Counted from the stretch's first letter, positions 17,423 through 26,260 are shown. The stretch: 64,000 nt of DNA from Halotia branconii CENA392 (GCF_029953635.1 NZ_CP124543.1:3885455-3949454); one strand, 5' to 3'. Notes: generated by a model not told the origin, from the letters alone. Translations and numbers: made by a program.

Positions 17423-18304
17423 TCATTGTTTGAAATAAGTTTTTGGATCTTCTGCTACCCAGCCTAAATCTGAGCTAGCACGCATTTCAAAATGAAGATG
17501 GGGTTGTTTGGAAGTAGGTTTTCCAGTTGTACCGACTGTTCCTATTAAGTCTCCTTTGTTGACTTTTTGACCAACGGTAACTTCGATATTATTAAGTTGG
17601 GCATAGCGACTTTGGAGTTTGCCACTGTGGTTGATAATGACTAGCTTGCCATAACTACCTTGATCGTTAGCAAATACTACGGTTCCCGGTGCGATCGCTT
17701 CTACAGGAGTTCCAACTGCTGCTAATAAATCTACGCCACTATGAAAAAATACCTCACCCGTAATAGGATTAATTTGCCAGCCATAAGCTAATCCCACAGT
17801 TCCTATTTGCTGTAAGGGATATCCAGATATAGAAGCGCGATCGGGCTTCTCTACGTCAGCAGGTGCTGCAATAGGGCGATTTGGCGAGCCATTTACTTCT
17901 GGAACAAAGACGATTCTGGGATTTTGTTGACAGCCATTAATTTCAAACAGTGTATCGGCACGGACTTTATATTTTGCAGCCACTTGTCGCCAAGTTTGTC
18001 CACGAGGAACTTCTACAACAATCCCGTTGTAGGGAGGAATCTGAAGTTCGCTACCAACAGTCACACTGCCATTACCTAAAGTTGGATTCATGTCGATAAG
18101 TGTTGTAGGAACAAGATTGTAACTTTGTGCGATACTCTCCAAAGTTTCACCACGAACGACTTTATGGCGTTGGAAGCGAAATAAAGCTGGAATTGGGCAA
18201 TCCGCTACCGCAGCAGTGACACTTTTTGGTTCTGGCAATATGGATGCTAGTCCCAAAGTGCTAACTAAGCTACAGAGCAAAAGCAAACGATAAGGAATAG
18301 TCAT
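17423..18304 (-). CDS. LysM-M23 cell-wall peptidase
   Basis: An exported cell-wall endopeptidase or amidase activator of 293 residues. A signal peptide (MTIPYRLLLLCSLVSTLGLA) is followed by two LysM peptidoglycan-binding motifs (HKVVRGETLESIAQSYNL at about 47-90, then VPRGQTWRQVAAKYKV at about 98-140). A C-terminal M23 (LytM/NlpD-like) domain follows. The zinc-site residues HSGVD and HLHFE are intact, so catalysis is likely. It should act in the periplasm on peptidoglycan crosslinks. It is transcribed toward the cysteine hydrolase gene, with heptamer repeats behind its start. Confidence 0.9.
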   Translation of the reverse strand: MTIPYRLLLLCSLVSTLGLASILPEPKSVTAAVADCPIPALFRFQRHKVVRGETLESIAQSYNLVPTTLIDMNPTLGNGSVTVGSELQIPPYNGIVVEVPRGQTWRQVAAKYKVRADTLFEINGCQQNPRIVFVPEVNGSPNRPIAAPADVEKPDRASISGYPLQQIGTVGLAYGWQINPITGEVFFHSGVDLLAAVGTPVEAIAPGTVVFANDQGSYGKLVIINHSGKLQSRYAQLNNIEVTVGQKVNKGDLIGTVGTTGKPTSKQPHLHFEMRASSDLGWVAEDPKTYFKQ

Positions 18305-18356
18305 ATTTACACGTCAGCAAAGCGCTAGTTTTAAATTTTAGATGGGAGTTTAAAAA

Positions 18357-18386
18357 GGGGCTAGGGGCTAGGGGCTAGGGGTTAGG
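18357..18386. repeat. Heptanucleotide tandem repeat
   Basis: Four copies of a 7-bp unit (ggggcta/ggggtta) upstream of the M23 peptidase gene. Such short tandem heptamers are typical of heterocystous cyanobacteria. It adjoins repeat R2. Confidence 0.75.
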
Positions 18387-18388
18387 AA

Positions 18389-18475
18389 AGACAGGGGAGC
18401 AGGGAGAAAGAAAGGGAGAAAGAGGTAATTCCTCTTCATCTCCTCTGCCCCCTGCCCCTCTGCCTCTTTCCCATT
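18389..18475 (+). repeat. Dispersed repeat family R2, copy 1
   Basis: A purine-rich stretch (gggagcagggagaaag, then gggagaaagaggtaattcct) followed by pyrimidine-rich sequence (cccctgcccctctgcctc). The gagaaagaggtaatt core and C-rich tail recur at 23590-23727. Confidence 0.6.
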
Positions 18476-18577
18476 TCCAATTCATAACAATTTTTATGAA
18501 AATTGATCTGTCCACTTGCCGTTTGCTTGACTACACTTAGAAATTAACAACAGCACTGCTGTTTTGGCTTAAACGTA

Positions 18578-19795
18578 ATGATTATGAATTTATCCTTAAA
18601 ACAACTGGCTATTTATCTATCTTTACTAGCAATTGGCGGCAGTGCGGGCTTGTTTGGCAGTCGCTATTTTCTGCCACACAATCGCTCGTTTCAACAGTTG
18701 AAAAATGTGACAATGGCTTTACCTCCAGATTCTGTAGTCCCTAGCTATGGAAGTGGGACGAATGGTTCTACTGGAGGCGATAATGTGAATTTTATTGCCA
18801 CAGCAGTCCAAAAGGTTGGCCCAGCAGTGGTACGAATTAATGCCACCCGTAAAGTACCCAATCCCATCTCTGAAGCTTTAAAAAATCCTTTGTTCCGTCG
18901 GTTTTTTGGCGAAGATGAGGAACCAATTCCTAGAGAACGGATTGAGCGCGGCACTGGTTCAGGATTCATTTTGAGCGAAAATGGCGAATTATTAACCAAT
19001 GCTCATGTTGTAGCAGATACAGATACAGTACAAGTAACCCTCAAAGATGGCCGGACTTTTGAGGGCAAGGTAATGGGCGTTGATGCGATCACAGATGTAG
19101 CGGTGGTGAAAATCCCCGAAAATAAATTGCCCACAGTTCAGCTGGGCAATTCACAAAACTTAGCGCCAGGACAATGGGCGATCGCTATTGGCAATCCTTT
19201 AGGTTTAGATAATACTGTCACCATCGGCATCATCAGTGCCACTGATCGCACCAGCGCTCAAGTCGGTGTACCCGATAAGCGAGTCAGTTTTATCCAAACA
19301 GATGCAGCGATTAACCCTGGCAATTCTGGTGGGCCTTTGTTGAATGCTCAAGGTGAGGTAATTGGTGTAAATACTGCTATCCGCGCCGATGCTCAAGGAC
19401 TTGGTTTTGCCATTCCGATTGAAACTGCTGCTCGTGTTGCAAATGATTTATTTACCAAAGGCCGGGCGGAGCATCCTTTTTTAGGGATTGAAATGGCAGA
19501 CCTTTCTCCAACTAAAAAACAGCAGATTAACCAAGAAAACGACCTCAATATTCAGGAAAACACAGGCGTTGTCATTAAGGGAGTTATGGACGACTCCCCA
19601 GCAAAGCGGGCGGGACTACTTCCTGGAGACTTGATTCAAAAAATTAACGGTAAACCGATCAAAATAGCAGCTCAAGTTCAGAAACTGGTAGAGTCCAGTT
19701 CTGTTGGAGATATCTTGGTCATGGAAGTCAACCGCAGCGGGAAAATTCAAACTCTAAAAGTACAATCAGGAAGTTATCCTGAGAAAAAAAGGTAG
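18578..19795 (+). CDS. HtrA/Deg-family serine protease with one PDZ domain
   Basis: A periplasmic or membrane-anchored quality-control protease (405 residues), equivalent to the cyanobacterial HhoA/HhoB/HtrA group. An N-terminal hydrophobic segment (LAIYLSLLAIGGSAGLFG) serves as signal or anchor. The trypsin-like domain has a complete triad: H143 (NAHVV), D173 (ITDVAVV) and S250 (NPGNSGGP). One C-terminal PDZ domain follows (GVVIKGVMDDSPAKRAGLLPGDLI). The ATG at 18578 is chosen; a second ATG two codons later is equally possible. It is divergent from the M23 peptidase gene, so both envelope enzymes share one intergenic region. Which of the three cyanobacterial paralogues it represents cannot be decided here. 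Confidence 0.92.
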   Translation: MIMNLSLKQLAIYLSLLAIGGSAGLFGSRYFLPHNRSFQQLKNVTMALPPDSVVPSYGSGTNGSTGGDNVNFIATAVQKVGPAVVRINATRKVPNPISEALKNPLFRRFFGEDEEPIPRERIERGTGSGFILSENGELLTNAHVVADTDTVQVTLKDGRTFEGKVMGVDAITDVAVVKIPENKLPTVQLGNSQNLAPGQWAIAIGNPLGLDNTVTIGIISATDRTSAQVGVPDKRVSFIQTDAAINPGNSGGPLLNAQGEVIGVNTAIRADAQGLGFAIPIETAARVANDLFTKGRAEHPFLGIEMADLSPTKKQQINQENDLNIQENTGVVIKGVMDDSPAKRAGLLPGDLIQKINGKPIKIAAQVQKLVESSSVGDILVMEVNRSGKIQTLKVQSGSYPEKKR

Positions 19796-20362
19796 TCAAA
19801 TCGCTTTGCTCCAATTAAAAATTAAAAATTATTAATTAAAAATTGCAAGGCGTTCGCGGATTCGCTACCGCTGCATTATCAGTTGGGGCTTTTACCCACC
19901 AATGGCTGGAGACCACTGAATCTTTGAATCAGTGAGGGCTTGTACTCAGAATTAATTAAAAAGCGAAAAGTGCGGTCTTTTCTCAGGGGGAAACGCCAAG
20001 GGCGATAGGGAGCCAGTCCGGTCTTGGGGTCTCCCCAGGTGGGGGATCTTAACGTTTTTACCAACAAGGGGTAAAGGGAAAGAATTAAAAACTTTTCCCC
20101 ACATGTATAAAGCCTACTTCGGCTACACGGTAGTTGAGCGCACTTGTATTGAGCGAAGTCGAAGTAGTCGAAACTCAGTGCATCGCCTCTTTTTAAAGAT
20201 AAAGAACGAAAAAGATGTATTTCGAGATACGTAGTACAAAACAAGTCGGGAAGCCTGCCTAAGCAGGTGTCTCAACTTTTCAAGACATTTTCCTTGTTAA
20301 TTTTCAATTCAAAAAAAGTCAATAGTCCTAAAATTGTCAGTTATGGACTATTGACTAATTGA
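19796..20362. other. Intergenic region with repeat debris
   Basis: About 570 bp without a convincing gene. It contains a small hairpin (CACTGA...TCAGTG around 19915-19937), an agtgcggtctt segment plus cttggggtctcccca also present near 23630, and a gagcgaagtcgaagtagtcgaa motif. An open frame on the minus strand (19879-20244) is composed of this repeat material and was rejected. Confidence 0.5.
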
Positions 20363-20710
20363 CTATTGGTTGTTAGACAAATGCTCTAATTGCATTCTTT
20401 GTTCCATCTGACGCAGAAAATACCCCGTCATCATGGCTGATGCTAGTAGCCCAGCGAGATTATCCCTGTCTGTCGTGATTTGCACGTTGAAGTTTTCTGC
20501 GGGGAGCATTCCCACTAGCCCTTGGACATTTTGCGAAATGATTTGTTTAATTTCGGGGCTTACGGACTGGGCTACACGAGCTAAAACATCAGGAGACTGA
20601 TGCTGTAGATATTTGAGTAGCTGATTGGGGTATTCCTCAGAGTGGTCGTTCAGAAGCTGGTTGGGGTGTTCTTCAGAGTTGTCATGTAAAAAGTCAGGAT
20701 CAAACACCAT
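20363..20710 (-). CDS. DUF760 family protein
   Basis: A small protein (115 residues) matching the DUF760 family shared by cyanobacteria and plastids. The conserved block runs from LLKYLQHQSPDVLARVAQSV through EIKQIISQNVQGLVGMLP and ITTDRDNLAGLLASAMMTGYFLR. Its function is unknown. The ATG at 20710 replaces an in-frame TTG two codons upstream. The N-terminus carries a 12-residue tandem duplication (SEEHPNQLL and SEEYPNQLL), visible as a 36-bp imperfect DNA repeat. This lengthens the variable region before the domain. Confidence 0.8.
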   Translation of the reverse strand: MVFDPDFLHDNSEEHPNQLLNDHSEEYPNQLLKYLQHQSPDVLARVAQSVSPEIKQIISQNVQGLVGMLPAENFNVQITTDRDNLAGLLASAMMTGYFLRQMEQRMQLEHLSNNQ

Positions 20711-20818
20711 GGGCAATTTTTTTTAGCTTAGTTGCTAATTCTACTTTAAACCATAGTACAAGGGTAGTGCATTCTCCACGGGCATAAATAACTGGGGCAT
20801 GGGGCATTGGGCATTGGG

Positions 20819-21030
20819 CATAAGAGGCAGGGGGCAGGGTGCGGGGTGCAAGGGGGATTAAGAAGAAGCAGGGGGCAGGGTGCAGGGTGCAAGGGGGAGT
20901 TTGAAACTACTTCGCACTCATTCACTTGTGCTTAACACTCTTTCCTCTTCTCCCCTGCCCCGGTCACTGAGCGCAGTCGAAGTGCTGCTCCCCTGCCCCT
21001 CTGCTCCCTGCTCCCCTGCCTCTTCTTGGA
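20819..21030 (+). repeat. Dispersed repeat family R1, copy B
   Basis: Matches copy A almost base for base through the core gaaactacttcgcactcatt and then continues with ggtcactgagcgcagtcgaa and C-rich sequence, as copy C does in inverted orientation. It runs into the 3' end of scpB and encodes that protein's tail. Confidence 0.8.
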
Positions 21031-21547
21031 GTGTTAAATCTAGTTCTAATTGTTCTTCTTTGTGATTATTGGACAATATTTGAGGAAGTTGGTCGATTTG
21101 GAAATACTGATGAAATTTTGGTGTTACTTGTAACGAGTAGGAGCGAGATTCATTATTTCGGCGTTTGCGGACAAAACCAAGTTCGACTAGTTCTGGAACG
21201 TGCTGATATACTCCTGAACCGCGCAAGTTAATTAAGTCACTTTGGAGTATGGGGTTATTAAGAGCGATCGCTGCTAAAGTCCGCAATGCTCCTAATCCCA
21301 ATTCTACGGGAATCAGTGCTTGGACTAAGTCATGAAAATCAGACCGCAGTTGCAGACTGTAACCACCAGGGGTTTCTATCACTTCTAGAGCGCTATCTCG
21401 ACGGGCATAGTTGTCAATTAGTTCAATGATGCCTTCTTCAATAGTGGCGCGATCGCAGGCGGCATACTCGGCGATTTCACCGAGCGACAAGGGTTTACCC
21501 TTCAAATAGAGAATTGCTTCTATCTTCGTCGCTGTGGCTGTGTTCAT
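20918..21547 (-). CDS. scpB: Segregation and condensation protein B
   Basis: The winged-helix ScpB subunit of the SMC-ScpA-ScpB condensin complex (209 residues). It starts MNTATATKIEAILYLKGKPL and contains the typical LGALRTLAAIALNNPILQSDL and GSGVYQHVPELVELGFVRKR segments. It is followed by SYSLQVTPKFHQYFQ. The folded part ends near residue 165. The last 35-40 residues are low-complexity (EAGEQGAEGQGSSTSTALSD) and are encoded by dispersed repeat copy B, so the native stop has been replaced. The DNA-binding partner smc and scpA are not in the window. A block of heptamer repeats sits just upstream of the start. Confidence 0.88.
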   Translation of the reverse strand: MNTATATKIEAILYLKGKPLSLGEIAEYAACDRATIEEGIIELIDNYARRDSALEVIETPGGYSLQLRSDFHDLVQALIPVELGLGALRTLAAIALNNPILQSDLINLRGSGVYQHVPELVELGFVRKRRNNESRSYSLQVTPKFHQYFQIDQLPQILSNNHKEEQLELDLTLQEEAGEQGAEGQGSSTSTALSDRGRGEEERVLSTSE

Positions 21548-21549
21548 TT

Positions 21550-21586
21550 AGTCATTGGTCATTGGTCATTAGTCATTAGTCATTAG
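21550..21586. repeat. Heptanucleotide tandem repeat (tagtcat/tggtcat)
   Basis: Five units of a 7-bp motif, tagtcat or tggtcat, immediately upstream of the scpB start codon. It lies in the 5' untranslated or promoter region. Confidence 0.8.
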
Positions 21587-21670
21587 CAACTGACATTTGA
21601 CAAAGGACGTTAACTTGTGTGTGGAATTATACTGCAAATATTCAAAAAAGTCAATTTAATTTTGACTTGA

Positions 21671-22354
21671 TTAAGAGCCTCGGTTTGTGAGGATAAATTC
21701 TGCGATCGCTAAATCTTGGGGAGTGGTCACTTTTAAATTTGTCTCTTCTCCCTCAACAATTCGTACTTCGATGCCGCACCTTTCAAATAAAGCAGCATCA
21801 TCAGTTACTTCCCAACCTTGGCTGACACCTTCGGCGTGGCACTGTTTCAACAACTTGACATTAAATCCTTGGGGAGTTTGTGCTGCCCACAGTTGCTGTC
21901 GGTCGGGTGTACTTTGAATGATGCCATTTTCATCCACAACTTTAATTGTGTCTTTTACAGGTACGGCGGCAATTAAGCCAGGACATTGACGAATAGCTTG
22001 GGCGCAGGAATTTAGTAAATTTGGTGTTACCAAACATCTAGCGCCATCGTGAATCAATACTTGCTCTGCGGCTGTTGGCAGTGCTTGCAAGCCATTATAA
22101 ACAGATTCTTGGCGGGTAGAGCCACCGATAATTAGTTCTACTGGTTTAGTGAGCTGCAAATCAGCAAGAATTGCCTTGAAATCTGGCCAATCAGTGGGCT
22201 GGGAGATAATTCCTATCCACTGAATTGTACTTGCTGCTGCCGCAGCTTTGAGAGTCCAAGCAATAATTGTTTGCGATCGCACTTCGAGTAGGAGTTTATT
22301 GCGGTTACTCCCCATTCTTTTGCCGCTTCCTGCGGCTGGAATTAGTAAATACAC
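21671..22354 (-). CDS. ispD: 2-C-methyl-D-erythritol 4-phosphate cytidylyltransferase
   Basis: The third enzyme of the MEP isoprenoid pathway, joining CTP and MEP to CDP-ME in the cytoplasm. The 227 residues fit the family. The nucleotide loop PAAGSGKRMG (6-15), the region LIHDGARCLV, VTDDAALFE and the C-terminal EETNLKVTTPQDLAIAE are all present. The start ATG gives the standard MYLLIPAAG beginning. It supplies precursors used, among others, by the sesquiterpene synthase at 5800, although the two genes are not linked in an operon. A repeat element separates it from the glycosyltransferase gene. Confidence 0.93.
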   Translation of the reverse strand: MYLLIPAAGSGKRMGSNRNKLLLEVRSQTIIAWTLKAAAAASTIQWIGIISQPTDWPDFKAILADLQLTKPVELIIGGSTRQESVYNGLQALPTAAEQVLIHDGARCLVTPNLLNSCAQAIRQCPGLIAAVPVKDTIKVVDENGIIQSTPDRQQLWAAQTPQGFNVKLLKQCHAEGVSQGWEVTDDAALFERCGIEVRIVEGEETNLKVTTPQDLAIAEFILTNRGS

Positions 22355-22383
22355 AAAATTTAGGGGCTAGGGGCTAGTAAAAA

Positions 22384-22547
22384 AGCAGGGGAGCAGGGAG
22401 CAGGGGAGCAGGGGAGCAGCACTTCGACTGCGCTCAGTGACCGGGGCAGGGGAGAAGAGGAAAGAGTGTTAACCACGAATGAATAAATGGGAAGTAGTTT
22501 CAAACTCCCCCTTGCACCCTGCCCCCTGCCCCTCTGCCTCTTCTTCC
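22384..22547 (-). repeat. Dispersed repeat family R1, copy C (inverted)
   Basis: Reverse-oriented copy of R1. It shares the core (aacactctttcctcttctcc on the minus strand) and the cactgagcgcagtcgaagtg segment with copy B. Inside the core the attcacttgtgcttaac of A and B is altered to attcattcgtggttaac. It lies between the divergent ispD and glycosyltransferase genes. Confidence 0.75.
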
Positions 22548-22626
22548 CAATGCCCAATAATAAATCTCTGATACCCAATACCTATATTCCCCTAAAATAG
22601 GGAGCGAGTACGCGTCAATAAATATT

Positions 22627-23586
22627 ATGCGAGTAGTAGCCCTTGTACCTGGCGGAATTGGCGACCAAATCCTCTTCTTTCCGACTTTAGATGACCTGAA
22701 GCGCTATTACCCTAACGCTCAGTTAGATGTCGTTGTTGAACCCCGGTCAAAGGCTGCCTACCGGGTGAGCAAGTCAGTTAATGAAGTAATCACATTTGAT
22801 TTCAAAGATCGTAACAGTCTGGCAGATTGGGGTAATCTGGTGGGTGCAATTCGCGATCGCGAATATGATGCCGCCATTGCTGTAGGGCAAAGCTGGTTGG
22901 TGGGTCTTTTTCTCTGGTTAACAGGGATTCCCACACGCATTGGCTACCAAGGCAAAGGATCAATTTTTCTCACCAATTCTGTGCCGTTCAAACCATCCCA
23001 ATATGGGGCGGCGGTCTACCATGACTTGGTGCAAGGATTAGGTATTGACACCCTTTGCCCAGAGTTAGCAGTGAATGTACCAAAACCAGATATTGAGTGG
23101 TCACAGAAGGAACAAACACGCTTAAAACTGCATGAAACAGGTTATGTCTTGATTAACGACGGTTTTAACCAGGATTCTCAGACTAAAAGTTTGGATACAA
23201 GCTATCCTGTAGCGAATTGGCAGCAAATTATTCAAGATTTTCAATCTAAACAGCCGGATTTGCCTATGGTGGTCGTTAAAGGAGTTGACAACGAGCAATT
23301 TGTGCGATCGCTCTTGGAATATAGCCCCCAAATCAAGGTGACTGCCCCAAGCGATATTGGTAAGTTGGCTGCTATGATTGCTGGGGCAAATTTAATGTTG
23401 ACTACAGATAGTGCGCCACTACATCTGAGTGTGGCAGTACAAACCTATACCATCGCCTTATTTGGCCCCACAGAACCAGCCAAAGTATTACCCAAAAACG
23501 ATAAATTTCTTGCCATAAAATCTCCCACAGATCGAACGGCAGATATTTCCCCCAAAGCAGTTTTAGAAAAAATCTGGGGCGGCTAA
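22627..23586 (+). CDS. Glycosyltransferase family 9 (heptosyltransferase-like)
   Basis: A 319-residue GT-B glycosyltransferase of the ADP-heptose:LPS heptosyltransferase family. The N-terminal domain starts RVVALVPGGIGDQILFFPTL, and the C-terminal nucleotide-sugar domain contains GANLMLTTDSAPLHLSVAV and ALFGPTEPAKVLP. It is expected at the inner face of the cytoplasmic membrane, adding a sugar to a lipopolysaccharide or other surface glycan. Cyanobacteria often lack heptose, so the donor may differ. It is monocistronic and divergent from ispD. Confidence 0.85.
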   Translation: MRVVALVPGGIGDQILFFPTLDDLKRYYPNAQLDVVVEPRSKAAYRVSKSVNEVITFDFKDRNSLADWGNLVGAIRDREYDAAIAVGQSWLVGLFLWLTGIPTRIGYQGKGSIFLTNSVPFKPSQYGAAVYHDLVQGLGIDTLCPELAVNVPKPDIEWSQKEQTRLKLHETGYVLINDGFNQDSQTKSLDTSYPVANWQQIIQDFQSKQPDLPMVVVKGVDNEQFVRSLLEYSPQIKVTAPSDIGKLAAMIAGANLMLTTDSAPLHLSVAVQTYTIALFGPTEPAKVLPKNDKFLAIKSPTDRTADISPKAVLEKIWGG

Positions 23587-23589
23587 AAG

Positions 23590-23727
23590 AAAGCAGGGAA
23601 GCAGGGAGCAGGGAGAAAAAGAGAGAAGTGCGGTCTTGGGGTCTCCCCAAGTGGAGCAACTTCGGGAGAAAGAGGTAATTTTTCTTTATCCCCCTTGCGC
23701 CCCGCACCCTGCCCCTCTGCCTCCTTT
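23590..23727 (+). repeat. Dispersed repeat family R2, copy 2
   Basis: A G-rich to C-rich element like 18389-18475, with an insert containing agtgcggtcttggggtctcc that also occurs around 19965-20040. It separates two convergent genes, where it could act as an RNA hairpin. Confidence 0.6.
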
Positions 23728-23737
23728 CCATGCCCTT

Positions 23738-24238
23738 TTAACATCTTTCAAATAAAGCATCATCCAACTCATAACCAAACATTTGCGCCATGTGTTTTAG
23801 CCGTGATAAACTGGGCAAATTTTTCTGTTTGAGCCAATCGCTTAAAATGAAAATTTTATGCATCAAAAAGATTTCTAAGGCTTCGGGGTTATACTGTATG
23901 CCTTCTTTGGAACTGAACTGATGGGGTACTAACATGGCAGTATAGCGGGCTAATTCCCCAGATTTCCAATCTAGTAAAAACAAAAACCAAGGATACTTGG
24001 CATCTAAACGAATAAACCACAGTCGTAACTCTGGAATTTCTGAAAGTTCGCGAGGGTCGCTAGGTTCCAGGGAATAATCGATATCAAAACACAGTTGCTG
24101 CTCGTAACAGATGTAGATGCTCTGTGTCTTGTCGTCAGACATTGCTTCTTTTTGCAACATGTCATCAATCACCGTTGATGCAGGTGAAAGATCCAAATTA
24201 TTAATAGAGTCAGCATTCAGTGCGATCGTGATTGTCAT
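23738..24238 (-). CDS. CRR6-like protein (DUF1817)
   Basis: 166 residues resembling Chlororespiratory Reduction 6, a factor for assembly of the photosynthetic NDH-1 complex in plastids and cyanobacteria. The diagnostic block is intact: DPRELSEIPELRLWFIRLDA, YPWFLFLLDWKSGELARYTA, MLVPHQFS and GIQYNPEALEIF. The ATG at 24238 gives the expected beginning MTITIALNADSINNLDLSP; a TTG ten codons upstream is unlikely. No transmembrane segment is seen, consistent with a soluble assembly factor. It is convergent with the glycosyltransferase gene. The family assignment is by memory of the motif pattern. Confidence 0.75.
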   Translation of the reverse strand: MTITIALNADSINNLDLSPASTVIDDMLQKEAMSDDKTQSIYICYEQQLCFDIDYSLEPSDPRELSEIPELRLWFIRLDAKYPWFLFLLDWKSGELARYTAMLVPHQFSSKEGIQYNPEALEIFLMHKIFILSDWLKQKNLPSLSRLKHMAQMFGYELDDALFERC

Positions 24239-24614
24239 TGACTCAGCAGCCACTTTCTTTATGCTCAACAGTAGAATTGAGTATCCACAGTACCAGCTTT
24301 CAGGAATTGATGCTACCTATCTGCATTAGGTCACTTTAATTCAGTCCACTTGAGCAAGAAAAGCACCTGTCTTAAGGTGGACATTTATAGTAATTGTAAG
24401 CTAAAGTTGTAATGAGTTTGTTTTAGATTAGGGTGTGACAAAACAACCGTCAATAAGCAACCAAAGTCATTACCTCAGACTGTGAATTTCGCAGCAACTA
24501 CAAGCAACAAGACAGGTAGAGGTGAAATGACGGTGTGTAATATCCTTGCATATAATCAAGAACCAACGAACATTAAAAACGGAAAATTTTTCCCAATAGT
24601 TAACAAACTTAACT
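24239..24614. other. Intergenic region upstream of the Fur-family gene
   Basis: About 375 bp serving as promoter for both the CRR6-like gene and the Fur-family gene. GTCCAC at 24344-24349 and GTGGAC at 24377-24382 could pair in an imperfect hairpin. I could not identify a convincing Fur/PerR box by eye. Confidence 0.4.
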
Positions 24615-25058
24615 ATGCAAAAACAAACAATATCAACAAAACCGATTTGTTCCTTAGAAGATGCTTTAGAGCGTTGTCAAATGCTGGGTATGCGCGTTAG
24701 CCGCCAGCGTCGCTTTATTCTAGAGTTATTATGGCAAGCAAATGAACATCTTTCTGCTAGAGAGATTTATGATCGCCTCAATCACCAAGGTAAAGACATT
24801 GGTCATACTTCTGTCTATCAAAACTTAGAAGCTTTATCTAGTCAAGGTATTATTGAGTGTATTGAACGTTGTGACGGGCGTTTATACGGCAACATCAGTG
24901 ATTCTCATAGTCATGTCAATTGTGTTGATACCAATCAAATTCTTGATGTTCATATAGAACTACCAGAAGAAGTTATCCGTCAAGTTGAACAAAAAACAGG
25001 AGTGAAGATTACCGAATACACGATTAATTTTTATGGATATCGTAATCCACAAAGATAG
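24615..25058 (+). CDS. furC: Fur-family regulator, PerR/FurC-like
   Basis: A metal-dependent winged-helix repressor of 147 residues. The DNA-recognition helix region GHTSVYQNLEALSSQGIIE and the metal-binding HSHVNC are visible. The CxxC structural-zinc pairs found in Fur and Zur are missing. In Anabaena this pattern fits FurC, the PerR-type peroxide sensor, rather than FurA or FurB. It starts at the ATG at 24615, giving a normal-length N-terminus. It is monocistronic. By analogy it would control oxidative stress genes. The symbol is assigned by resemblance and not by alignment. Confidence 0.7.
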   Translation: MQKQTISTKPICSLEDALERCQMLGMRVSRQRRFILELLWQANEHLSAREIYDRLNHQGKDIGHTSVYQNLEALSSQGIIECIERCDGRLYGNISDSHSHVNCVDTNQILDVHIELPEEVIRQVEQKTGVKITEYTINFYGYRNPQR

Positions 25059-25108
25059 CATAGGGCATGGAGAGCAATTTTCATTTCTTGTCAAATCTTG
25101 TTAAATAC

Positions 25109-26110
25109 TTATGTGTTCTCTTGTGCAGCCAGCCGGACAGATTTTACATCAACACTGAGCTGTTGAGCAATCTGTTCTACACTCATCCCTGTTTGTAGTA
25201 ACAGGGGTACTGTAACTTTCAACATTTCAACTTCCCGTTCTTCTCGACCCTCAGCTTTCGCTTCCTGATAAAACCTTGTTTGATCTAAAGTCAGTCCCAG
25301 CATAGCTTCCACTTCCTCTCTACTCAAAGACGAAAATTTGTAAACAGCAATTGTGGTGATAATATCTATAACTTCGTTTTTCGGCAGTGACTTTGTTGAC
25401 TCTAATTGTACCCGTTGAATTAATTGCTTTGCTTTATCTGCGACCACTTCATCTGATGCAATTGTCAGCTGCATCAAATTGATCCCTATTGGCTGCTGAT
25501 TAGAAGTACTTAACTCATCTAAATAAATGCACTGCACTTGGTTGCTGTTTAAAAATATTCGATGAGTTCTTGTATCAGATGGTAACAAACTGCGTGATGG
25601 GAAAATGACCACACAGTACCAATCATCATATTCAGACTGATTCCGGTATAGATACATCAACGACTCAGTAAAGAAGCGATGATAAAGAGCTTCATCTTTC
25701 TGAAATTGAACTTCTGCAAACAAGATAATCCTGGGTGTTGCACCTGCTGGAGGTAAAAAGACCCCATCAATGCGAAAGGCAGTTTCTTTGACCTCAACTG
25801 ACTCAAATCTATAGTTTTGTGCCTGTTCAGGACGGTAATCAACGAGTTCAAAAATTAACCCAGGAAAACGCTTAAAAATTTGGTAATAAATAGGGTCTGC
25901 TGAACAGCTTTAAAAGTCTTGTCTTGTAAAGTTTTGCGGCTATTTTTTGAGAAAAAAGTGCATGAAAATAGGCGTATAAGCCTTAAAAACCTTGGATATC
26001 AAATTTTTTGGAGTTCAAAAAATTGGAAACCATAGGCATAAAACTGTTCCCTGTTTCCTGCCCCTATCAAAAGACTTTTTCAGTAAGCCCTAAATAGAGT
26101 CGCGTTTCAC
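25109..26110 (-). pseudogene. Rpn/DUF2887-type PD-(D/E)XK nuclease gene split by a MITE
   Basis: The body (25109-25892) encodes a recombination-promoting nuclease/putative transposase family protein. It has the nuclease core (RIDGVFLPP then ILFAEVQFQ) and the C-terminal tail (EGREEREVEMLKVTVPLLLQ then EQIAQQLSVDVK). The intact frame has no start codon: upstream of DPIYYQIF it runs into the 198-bp element at 25893-26090 and a stop. Removing the element and one copy of the 6-bp target duplication joins gtgaaacgcgactcta (26095-26110) to the body, giving MKRDSIYYQIFKRFPG. This is the N-terminus expected for the family. The gene was therefore broken at codon 5-6 and is probably inactive, unless an internal start such as TTG at 25723 is used. 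Confidence 0.85.
25893..26090. mobile_element. 198-bp MITE with 6-bp target duplication
   Basis: Begins gggtctgctgaa and ends, in reverse complement, gggcttactgaa, each followed by an aagtctt-like segment, so imperfect terminal inverted repeats are present. The directly flanking bases are taaata on both sides (25887-25892 and 26091-26096), a clean target site duplication. There is no coding capacity for a transposase, so it must have been mobilised in trans. The IS family was not identified. Confidence 0.8.
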
Positions 26111-26260
26111 TAAAATACCCAATAATAATAGCTGTTTATTAACTAGTAATTTTATTGTTAATTGGCATTATTACTTCAATTACTTGTTAGGACTTACGCA
26201 CTTACAACTAAAGTATAATTGGCAAATAATACGATTAAAATAACTTGGGATAACAGACAA

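Noticed and set aside
19879..20244. Minus-strand open frame of 121 codons
   Set aside because: Made of dispersed repeat material; no start context or known domain.
22360..22578. 72-codon minus-strand frame upstream of ispD
   Set aside because: Reads through repeat R1 copy C and resembles the translated copy at 20880-21065; not a gene.
25657..25892. Frameshift in the Rpn-type nuclease gene
   Set aside because: The apparent second frame is a shadow; translating the main frame upstream of 25723 gives the continuous family sequence back to the MITE.
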